A DNA stretch of 5,950 nucleotides from SIG710 sp045595425 (GTDB lineage Bacteria > Bacillota > Clostridia > Oscillospirales > CAG-272). Below, one piece after another: positions 1-5,339 of the stretch. The number at the start of each line of letters is the position of its first letter. The first letter of the stretch is position 1. The notes beneath the pieces are model-generated. The model did not search any database. It worked only from the letters and a program-made list of their open reading frames with translations, and was not told the DNA's origin. Location of the stretch: the NCBI GenBank assembly GCA_045595425.1, contig JAZOAL010000144.1, forward strand, positions 1 to 5,950, read 5' to 3'. The translations under genes and the position numbers were made by a program.

Positions 1-44
1 CGTTGATTTATAAAGGTTTATAAACAAAAAGTTAGTTTATGCTT

Positions 45-196
45 AAACACCTTTGTCGGTATTGCTCAGATATCGTAATCATAGACGGGGCTTCTACTCA
101 TCCGTCGCTCCGCGCCACCTTCTCTGCTAGAGAAGGCTAACTCTTGTCATCATCTGCCATAGTTCACCTTTCTACGCACCGACAAATTATTGTTTG
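45..196. repeat. Degenerate hairpin-rich intergenic repeat element
   Basis: No gene fits this stretch. Its outer ends are an imperfect inverted pair: TTTGTCGGT at 52-60 faces ACCGACAAA at 178-186, and further out AAACA at 45-49 faces TGTTT at 191-195, with a 2-nt length difference between the arms. Inside is a perfect 8-bp hairpin (118-125 with 129-136). The text around 99-136 (TCATCCGTC, then GCGCCACCTTCTC and its complement) resembles, from memory, hairpin repeats scattered between genes in many Clostridia. I infer a non-autonomous, partly decayed repeat with no coding capacity. The exact borders are uncertain, especially on the left, where 7-24 contains TTTATAAA twice, separated by GG. Confidence 0.5.
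118..136. repeat. 8-bp perfect hairpin with 3-nt loop
   Basis: CCTTCTCT at 118-125 pairs with AGAGAAGG at 129-136 around the loop GCT. There is no following run of T on either strand, so it is unlikely to be an intrinsic terminator. It is better read as the core palindrome of the surrounding repeat element. Confidence 0.6.
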
Positions 197-220
197 AAGG
201 TTAATTAACCGTAGAAAATT

Positions 221-287
221 TTATAATCAATACCCGCATCGTCATTCCGGGCAAGGTCGAGAAATCTATAAACGATGCTGATTATAA
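221..287. repeat. Bulged inverted repeat upstream of the pseudouridine synthase gene
   Basis: TTATAATCA (221-229) pairs with TGATTATAA (279-287), and GCATCGT (236-242) pairs with ACGATGC (272-278). The left arm carries a 6-nt bulge at 230-235, giving 16 paired positions in total. The enclosed text at 241-258 (GTCATTCCGGGCAAGGTC) resembles a widespread intergenic repeat motif I recall as GTCATTCYGAGC. It may be another small repeat insertion or an RNA structure in the leader of the following gene. The sequence alone does not decide between these. Confidence 0.45.
222..227 (+). promoter_or_regulatory. Possible -10 box for the pseudouridine synthase gene
   Basis: A perfect TATAAT lies 106 bp before the ATG at 334. 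No good -35 hexamer sits 16-18 bp upstream: the 17-bp position reads GGTTAA, inside the 12-bp palindrome at 199-210. The hexamer also forms part of the inverted repeat at 221-287, so the match could be incidental. The gene may instead be read from a promoter outside the window. Confidence 0.25.
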
Positions 288-333
288 AAGTCTGCTTCGC
301 CAAATTATCGTATTGCCTATCACAGAGGTAAAA

Positions 334-1062
334 ATGCTGAAAGTATTATTTGAAAATAACAACGTCATTGTATGTGTAAAGCCGGCGGGGGTTCTTTCCC
401 AAAGCGCGGCAGATGGCAGGGAAGACACGGATATGCTGGGGCTTGTTTCCGATTATATCGGTACACAGGCAGGGCTTTTGCACCGACTTGACCGCCCTAC
501 AGGCGGTATAATGGTCTTTTCAAAAAACAAGAGCACCGAAGGGGTCCTGTCTGCCGCCATTTCAGATAAGGAAAAATGTATAAAGGAATATTTTGCCGTT
601 GTCAGCGGCGAGCCCGAGAGTGCCGAAGGCGAGCTTCGTGATTATCTTTTTAAGGATCAGCGCCAAGGGAAGAGCTTTGCCGTTCTTTCACCTCGAAAGG
701 GTGCAAAGGAAGCCTGTCTTACATATAAGCTTCTCGGAACGGCAGATGGCGAGCACGGTAAGATTTCTCTTGTAAAAATAAGACTTGGCACGGGCAGAAC
801 CCATCAGATAAGAGTTCAGTTTTCCTTTCGCACAATGCCTGTTGTCGGTGACGGGAAATACGGAAGCCGCGAAAGAATGAGAGGGGAAACGAGCGATTTT
901 GGAGTGTCCCCGAAGGATATGATAGCTCTCCATGCCTACAGACTCTCCCTTGATGCCGGAAAGACTGCGAAATTCGATATTTGTTCCTTTCCCGATAAAA
1001 AGCTCTATCCTTTTTCGGTTTTTGATAATATTTTAACAGACGAAGAACAAAATATTAAATAA
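334..1062 (+). CDS. RluA-family RNA pseudouridine synthase
   Basis: This 242-residue protein should isomerise specific uridines to pseudouridine in ribosomal or transfer RNA in the cytoplasm. It shows the family hallmarks: HRLDRPTGG around residues 50-58, with Asp53 as the expected catalytic aspartate, and GRTHQIR at 154-160 near the C-terminal part of the catalytic fold. The N-terminus (MLKVLFENNNVIVCVKPAG) enters the catalytic domain at once, so there is no S4 RNA-binding domain, unlike RluC, RluD or many Bacillus-type paralogues. The ATG at 334 is preferred because AGAGG at 324-328 precedes it at ribosome-binding distance and because relatives begin at this point. An in-frame TTG at 313 would add seven residues but has no Shine-Dalgarno. 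The frame stays open back to 205 without a usable start. The exact RNA target cannot be read from the sequence. It stands alone, with the next gene 188 bp downstream under its own promoter. Confidence 0.9.
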   Translation: MLKVLFENNNVIVCVKPAGVLSQSAADGREDTDMLGLVSDYIGTQAGLLHRLDRPTGGIMVFSKNKSTEGVLSAAISDKEKCIKEYFAVVSGEPESAEGELRDYLFKDQRQGKSFAVLSPRKGAKEACLTYKLLGTADGEHGKISLVKIRLGTGRTHQIRVQFSFRTMPVVGDGKYGSRERMRGETSDFGVSPKDMIALHAYRLSLDAGKTAKFDICSFPDKKLYPFSVFDNILTDEEQNIK

Positions 1063-1100
1063 ATATTCAAAAAACTACCGGAAAAATATTTGAAAATCGG

Positions 1101-1129
1101 TTGATTTTTAAAGGGATGTATGGTAAAAT
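1101..1129 (+). promoter_or_regulatory. Sigma-A-type promoter with extended -10 for the GH26 gene
   Basis: TTGATT at 1101-1106 and TAAAAT at 1124-1129 are separated by 17 bp. TGG at 1121-1123 provides an extended -10 (TGn) immediately before the hexamer. Transcription would start near 1136, leaving a leader of about 115 nt before the ATG at 1251. The spacing and both hexamers fit the housekeeping consensus well (4/6 and 5/6), so this is the better supported of the promoters in the window. Confidence 0.6.
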
Positions 1130-1135
1130 TTTTAT

Positions 1136-1250
1136 AAGGCGGAATTTTAAATAAAAAATATGATGCCTTTGGCTCATTCTCTGATGGAGATACGCTAAAG
1201 GCGGCGAGAGAGCTCCTTACCTTATCTACTGACTTTATATTGGAGGAAAA
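1136..1250 (+). other. Leader region of the GH26 gene, with hairpin and open frame
   Basis: This stretch between the promoter and the GH26 start has two visible properties. First, GCCTTTGGC (1165-1173) pairs with GCTAAAGGC (1194-1202), including one G-U pair, and encloses a short TCTC/GAGA stem, so the transcript could fold. No T-run follows it, and it matches no riboswitch class I can recall. Second, one frame is open from 1138 and ends in TGA at 1252-1254, overlapping the GH26 start as ATGA, but it has no ATG, GTG or usable TTG start. It may be a structured leader, a remnant of a lost gene, or chance. The ribosome binding site GGAGG lies at 1242-1246. Confidence 0.3.
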
Positions 1251-3272
1251 ATGAAAAGAACAGCTTTATTTGGATTAGTATTTATAATGATACTCTCATT
1301 TTGTGCCTGCGGAAATACCTCCGAGGTCGAAGGAGATACCGAGCAGAGCACCCAAAGCAATACCGAAAGCATTGCGGAAAGCAATGCTGCCGTCAGTGAG
1401 CCCGAAAAAACAGACACAGAAGCTGTGACGGATAGCGAACCCGAGCCGGAACTTGTAAATGTTGAAAATATCGGCGAATATGTCATTATCCACAGTAAGG
1501 ATTCTTCGGTTTCGGTGAGAAATGCCGCCAAAGACCTTTGTGCCGACATTTATGTTGATACCGAGCTGCTTCTTGCGGAGGATACCGATGAAGCTGCAGA
1601 GACCGAATATGAGATCCTTATCGGAAAGACGAACAGAGAGATTGAGGGCGTCGATTATGACGGGCTCGAGATAGGCGAATACATAATAAAAAAAGTCGGA
1701 AGCAAGATCATCGTTGCAGGCGGCTCTGAGAAAGCACTGAAGAACGCTGTAAATTATTTTTCTATAAATTTCATCGCTGACGGCGCTGTTAGACTTCCCT
1801 CTTCAGGAGAATACATATTTGCTCCCCAGGGATATCTTGACAGCGTTACAATTGACGGAACACCGATCTCGGAATATACCTTGATTGAGGATCTTTATGA
1901 TGACAATGTTGCGGAAGATTTCGCCGCCGATATTGAGACTGCCACATATTCCGCTCTCACGATAAAAAGCGCAAGCAAAATCGATGATTACGGCGAAAAA
2001 TATATCCTTCTTTCGGATACAAATACCGACTTTACAAGCCATTATGTAAAGATTGAGAACGGCAATGTCATTCTTTCGGGAAACTATACCACAATTGATG
2101 AATGTATAGATTATTTCTTTGAGGGAATGCTTGGCTATGATGTGGAAACGGGAAAGGTCTCGGGAGAGACAAGCGTTGAGCTGACCTCGGGAATGGGTGA
2201 GACCTTCACCACAGAGAAAAAAGAGGTATATTCAAAGGATAAGCTGATGCAGGTGCTTACCGATGTCTATAATTCGGATAAGATCATTGTGGGTCAGCAT
2301 ATGAACGCATACAGATATGGCGAGACACTGACCACCGAACGCAGTCTTTATATGGAGAATCTCGGCGTTGACTGTCCCCTTTTCGGCTTTGATGTTGCCG
2401 AAGCGCAGTCGGGTACAAGATATACATGGAATGCGCAGGTCAAGGATGCTTATGACATGGTCGAATATGCTCGCGAGGGAGGTATCTTTACCTTCTCGGT
2501 GCATTTTGATAATCCTTCAGACAGGACGAAAAGATACAGAGGTGAGCTTGGCAGCGGCACTGAACAGGATTGGGAAAAGCTTCTGACAAAGGGAACGGAT
2601 TATAATGAGAATTTTATGGAATCGCTTAGGGAGTTGGGAGATTTTCTGGAGATATTCCATAATAACGGAGTGCCTGTGATCTTCAGACCTCTTCATGAAA
2701 TGAACGGAAACTGGTTCTGGTTCTGCATCGTAAACGGTGATAAACATAATATCTTACCGAAAGAATATGCCGTTCGTCTCTGGGTGATGATCTATGATTA
2801 TCTTGTAAATGAGCGGGGCATTGATTCTATGATCTGGGAATACAGCCCCAATGTTTCTCGCGGAATGGCGTCGACAAGTGTTGACGTTATGTACTGCTAT
2901 CCGGGAGACGAATATTGCGATATAGTTGGCTGTGACTGGTATACAAGCTCATATACAGGGCATGAGGTGCTGGAGATATCCGAGAACGCACTGTCCCAAA
3001 CGGGAAAGATCTTTTCTATTACGGAATTCGGTCCGGGCTCACTTATCCGTACTGATTATGACAGGAGTGAAAAGGATTCATTTACCTGCCTGAATCTTGA
3101 TAACATTATAACAGAAGTCAGCCAAGCGGGCATTAAAACCTGCTATTGGCTGCTCTGGTCAAGCTGGGCTAAGGTTAAGATGTCCATGTGGAATATGGGC
3201 GATGGGTATGCTTTCTATGGAAATGAGGTTTATCTCACCCTTGAGGATACATATAAATTACTGTACGAATAA
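1251..3272 (+). CDS. Secreted GH26 family lipoprotein, probable endo-beta-1,4-mannanase
   Basis: The 673-residue protein has a lipoprotein signal (KR, a hydrophobic stretch, then FCAC with Cys20 as the likely lipidated residue), so it should be anchored outside the membrane. A Ser/Thr/Glu/Pro-rich linker spans about 21-68. Two similar alpha/beta modules follow. The first (about 70-190) has YEILIGKTNRE at 120-130 and GSKIIVAGGSEKALKNAVNYF at 150-170. The second (about 205-297) has YILLSDTN at 251-258 and a matching VILSG/Y/F tail. The catalytic domain covers about 325-673: GQH at 348-350, RPLHEMNGNWFWF with Glu483 as acid/base, and ITEFG with Glu592 as nucleophile. The 109-residue gap between the two glutamates is close to that of Cellvibrio Man26A as I recall it. 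GH26 enzymes mostly cleave beta-1,4-mannan or glucomannan; a few act on beta-1,3-xylan or mixed glucan, so the substrate is inferred. GGAGG at 1242-1246 supports the start. No sugar transporter or regulator lies beside it in the window. Confidence 0.9.
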   Translation: MKRTALFGLVFIMILSFCACGNTSEVEGDTEQSTQSNTESIAESNAAVSEPEKTDTEAVTDSEPEPELVNVENIGEYVIIHSKDSSVSVRNAAKDLCADIYVDTELLLAEDTDEAAETEYEILIGKTNREIEGVDYDGLEIGEYIIKKVGSKIIVAGGSEKALKNAVNYFSINFIADGAVRLPSSGEYIFAPQGYLDSVTIDGTPISEYTLIEDLYDDNVAEDFAADIETATYSALTIKSASKIDDYGEKYILLSDTNTDFTSHYVKIENGNVILSGNYTTIDECIDYFFEGMLGYDVETGKVSGETSVELTSGMGETFTTEKKEVYSKDKLMQVLTDVYNSDKIIVGQHMNAYRYGETLTTERSLYMENLGVDCPLFGFDVAEAQSGTRYTWNAQVKDAYDMVEYAREGGIFTFSVHFDNPSDRTKRYRGELGSGTEQDWEKLLTKGTDYNENFMESLRELGDFLEIFHNNGVPVIFRPLHEMNGNWFWFCIVNGDKHNILPKEYAVRLWVMIYDYLVNERGIDSMIWEYSPNVSRGMASTSVDVMYCYPGDEYCDIVGCDWYTSSYTGHEVLEISENALSQTGKIFSITEFGPGSLIRTDYDRSEKDSFTCLNLDNIITEVSQAGIKTCYWLLWSSWAKVKMSMWNMGDGYAFYGNEVYLTLEDTYKLLYE

Positions 3273-3347
3273 ACATGATTTATCCGTGCTGTAGTTGTGT
3301 TTAACCGATACACGGTTCTATATAAAGAAGACTTAAAAAAACTATTC
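3273..3347. other. Spacer after the GH26 gene, with a weak hairpin
   Basis: No gene is visible. A 5-bp hairpin, AACCG (3303-3307) with CGGTT (3313-3317), follows the stop codon at a distance of about 30 bp. It has no clear T-run after it, so it is at best a poor terminator. The hairpins of the following element may do the terminating instead. Confidence 0.3.
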
Positions 3348-3536
3348 AAGACAAACAATAATTTATAAGCATGGGGCGCCGCCCCATACCCCGCTAAAGA
3401 CCTTTCCCAAAAACGGTCTTTAGAATCCCAAAAACTTTAAACATAAAAGTTTTTTCTTTTAAAGTTTTGGGGTTCATAGGGACTTTTGGGGAAGTCCCTA
3501 TGCCGCCGGAGGCAAAGATAAATTATTGTTTGTCTT
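3348..3536. mobile_element. 189-bp MITE-like element with perfect 19-bp terminal inverted repeats
   Basis: AAGACAAACAATAATTTAT at 3348-3366 is the exact reverse complement of 3518-3536. Between the ends is an ordered series of hairpins: ATGGGGC/GCCCCAT (3371-3387, 3-nt loop), CTAAAGACC/GGTCTTTAG (3394-3402 with 3415-3423), a 13-bp stem with one mismatch (3427-3439 with 3460-3472), and CATAGGGACTT/AAGTCCCTATG (3475-3485 with 3492-3502, 6-nt loop). There is no open frame of useful length. The GC-rich blocks (GGGGCGCCGCCCC, GCCGCCGGAGGC) resemble dispersed repeats I recall from Ruminococcus-type genomes. I infer a non-autonomous repeat mobilised in trans. No target-site duplication is evident. 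The hairpins could also separate transcription of the GH26 gene from the gua operon. Confidence 0.6.
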
Positions 3537-3745
3537 TTAATTTATGAGCAGTTTTTCTGCGTTTTATTTTGTATAAGATTTTGGATATCACTAATATGTA
3601 TTGTGTGCGACAATATATAGTGAAGTGGAAACAGCTTACGCTGTAAACTTTTTGTTAATTTGCTTAAAAGTTTTGCTAAAAACGGGTTTTCAATCGGAAA
3701 TTATGTAAAAATTTCAATTTTAAGCAAAAAAATGCTGAATAGGTC
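3537..3745. other. AT-rich non-coding spacer upstream of the gua operon
   Basis: No gene is visible in either strand. Small hairpins are present: GCAG/CTGC at 3548-3560 followed by a T-rich tract, which is a weak terminator candidate; an imperfect one at 3589-3622 (CACTA...TATTGT with ACAATA...TAGTG); and ACAGC/GCTGT at 3631-3644. I looked for a purine riboswitch, which would make sense before guanine-nucleotide genes, and did not find its conserved core. Confidence 0.4.
3659..3728. repeat. 11-bp inverted repeat flanking a 48-bp spacer upstream of guaB
   Basis: TTTGCTTAAAA at 3659-3669 is the perfect reverse complement of TTTTAAGCAAA at 3718-3728. A smaller inverted pair, GAAATT/AATTTC (3697-3702 with 3710-3715), lies inside. 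The repeat ends 17 bp before the predicted -35 box of guaB, which would suit an operator or upstream element. Chance is possible in such AT-rich DNA. Confidence 0.4.
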
Positions 3746-3774
3746 TTTAAAAATTGCCAAAAAAGGTGTATAAT
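3746..3774 (+). promoter_or_regulatory. Probable guaB-guaA promoter
   Basis: TATAAT at 3769-3774 is a perfect -10 box. TTTAAA at 3746-3751 is a 4/6 match to the -35 consensus with a 17-bp spacer. The start of transcription would fall near 3781, giving a leader of only about 27 nt that contains little more than the ribosome binding site AAGGAG (3793-3798). So short a leader argues against riboswitch control from this promoter. Confidence 0.55.
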
Positions 3775-3807
3775 AATATGTAAAAAGCGCAAAAGGAGAT
3801 TTTTCAA

Positions 3808-5313
3808 ATGGCAACATTCATCAACGAAGCATCCCACACCTTTAACGAATACCTTCTCATCCCCGGTTATTCGTCCAGTGAATGCGTACCTTCAAATGTA
3901 AGCCTCAAAACACCTCTTGTTAAATACAAAAAGGGCGAAACACCCAAGATCACAATGAATATCCCCATGGTTTCCGCTATCATGCAGTCGGTTTCGGGCG
4001 ACAGACTTGCCGTTGCTCTCGCCGTCGAGGGAGGAGTTGCCTTTATCTACGGCTCTCAGTCTATTGAGGACGAGGCTGATATGGTAAGACGCGCAAAGAA
4101 CCATAAGGCAGGCTTCGTTGTAAGCGATTCCAATATAACTCCAGATGCAACAATGGCAGATGTTGTGGCACTGAAGGAAATGACCGGTCACTCCACAGTT
4201 GCTGTAACAGACAACGGCAAAGCAAACGGCAAGCTTCTTGGCATAGTTACGGGAAGAGATTACCGTGTAAGCCGTATGGATCCCGCAACCAAGGTCAGTG
4301 AATTTATGACTCCCTTTGATAAGCTGATCACAGCTCCCGAGGGCACAACTCTCAAGATCGCAAATGACATCATCTGGGATAACAAGCTCAATTCCCTTCC
4401 CATTATCGATAAAGAGGGCAGACTTGTTTACATGGTATTCCGCAAGGACTATGATACACATAAGCAGAACCCGAATGAGCTTCTTGATGCGGACAAGCGT
4501 TATGTCGTTGGCGCCGGTATCAACACCCGTGACTATGCAGAGCGTGTTCCCGCTCTGGTAGAGGCAGGCGCAGACGTTCTTTGTATCGACTCCTCTGAGG
4601 GCTTCTCGGAATGGCAGAAGCTGACCATTGAATGGATCAGAGAGAAATACGGCGACAGCGTTAAGGTAGGCGCAGGAAATGTTGTTGACGCTAAGGGCTT
4701 CAGATTCCTTGCCGAGTGCGGTGCTGACTTTATCAAGGTTGGTATAGGCGGCGGTTCTATCTGCATTACCCGTGAAACAAAGGGTATCGGACGCGGTCAG
4801 GCAACAGCCCTTATCGATGTATGCGCTGAGAGAGACAGATATTTTGAAGAAACAGGCGTTTATATCCCCGTCTGCTCCGACGGCGGCATAGTTTATGACC
4901 ATCATATAACCCTTGCCCTTGCTATGGGTGCGGATTTCGTTATGCTGGGCAGATATTTTGCCCGCTTTGACGAGAGCCCCTCGAATAAAGTAAGCATCGG
5001 CGGAACATACTATAAGGAATACTGGGGCGAAGGCTCGGCAAGAGCAAGAAACTGGCAGAGATACGATCTTGGCGGCGATAAGAAGCTGTCCTTTGAAGAG
5101 GGTGTTGACTCCTATGTTCCCTATGCAGGTTCTCTAAAGGATAATGTTGCTATGTCCCTTGCAAAGGTTAAGTCCACAATGTGCAACTGCGGTGCGCTCA
5201 CCATCCCGGCTCTTCAGGAAAAGGCGGTTCTCACACTCGTTTCCGCAACAAGTATCGTTGAGGGCGGTGCTCATGACGTTATTCAGAAGGAAAAGAGCAA
5301 TACAGTTAAATAA
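3808..5313 (+). CDS. guaB: IMP dehydrogenase, trichomonad-like form
   Basis: This enzyme oxidises IMP to XMP with NAD+, the committed step of guanine-nucleotide synthesis in the cytoplasm. The 501 residues cover a full-length protein: an N-terminal barrel segment, a CBS pair at about 112-225, and the rest of the barrel. The active-site loop reads GIGGGSICITRE with nucleophile Cys319. Asp261 (IDSSEGF) and Asp358 (CSDGGIVYD) fit the substrate-binding positions, and the mobile flap carries Arg418-Tyr419 followed by Glu431 in EEGVDSYVPYAG. These numbers are the same as in the Tritrichomonas foetus enzyme. The flap motif EYWGEGSARARNW and GIGRGQATA differ from the usual bacterial YRGMGS and GxGxPQ, and match my memory of the T. 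foetus protein. Lys310 and Glu431 are the residues linked to poor mycophenolic acid binding there. AAGGAG at 3793-3798 supports the start. It leads an operon with guaA 26 bp downstream. Confidence 0.96.
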   Translation: MATFINEASHTFNEYLLIPGYSSSECVPSNVSLKTPLVKYKKGETPKITMNIPMVSAIMQSVSGDRLAVALAVEGGVAFIYGSQSIEDEADMVRRAKNHKAGFVVSDSNITPDATMADVVALKEMTGHSTVAVTDNGKANGKLLGIVTGRDYRVSRMDPATKVSEFMTPFDKLITAPEGTTLKIANDIIWDNKLNSLPIIDKEGRLVYMVFRKDYDTHKQNPNELLDADKRYVVGAGINTRDYAERVPALVEAGADVLCIDSSEGFSEWQKLTIEWIREKYGDSVKVGAGNVVDAKGFRFLAECGADFIKVGIGGGSICITRETKGIGRGQATALIDVCAERDRYFEETGVYIPVCSDGGIVYDHHITLALAMGADFVMLGRYFARFDESPSNKVSIGGTYYKEYWGEGSARARNWQRYDLGGDKKLSFEEGVDSYVPYAGSLKDNVAMSLAKVKSTMCNCGALTIPALQEKAVLTLVSATSIVEGGAHDVIQKEKSNTVK

Positions 5314-5339
5314 TTCTTATTTATAAGGAGTTGAATTAT

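Noticed and set aside
7..24. TTTATAAA repeated across GG as a possible regulatory site
   Set aside because: The octamer is self-complementary and AT-only, so the pattern is easily produced by chance, and no gene start is nearby.
313..333. TTG at 313 as the start of the pseudouridine synthase
   Set aside because: No ribosome binding site precedes it, while AGAGG at 324-328 serves the ATG at 334, where the conserved domain begins.
1136..1250. Cyclic-di-GMP or fluoride riboswitch in the GH26 leader
   Set aside because: Short matches such as CTGATGG occur, but the conserved cores of these classes do not line up with the hairpin.
3371..3397. Short peptide frame starting ATGGGGCGCC inside the element
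   Set aside because: It has only eight codons, no ribosome binding site, and consists of a palindrome.
3340..3545. Target-site duplication flanking the 189-bp element
   Set aside because: The bases outside the arms (ACTATTC on the left, TTAATTT on the right) do not form a convincing direct repeat.
3537..3807. Purine or guanine riboswitch before guaB
   Set aside because: The conserved core and kissing-loop sequences are not present, and the predicted transcript start leaves only about 27 nt of leader.
3892..4905. Long open frame of 337 codons on the minus strand opposite guaB
   Set aside because: It lies wholly inside a certain IMP dehydrogenase gene, its translation is Cys/Ile/Val-rich with no recognisable motif, and it is explained by codon bias of the + strand gene.
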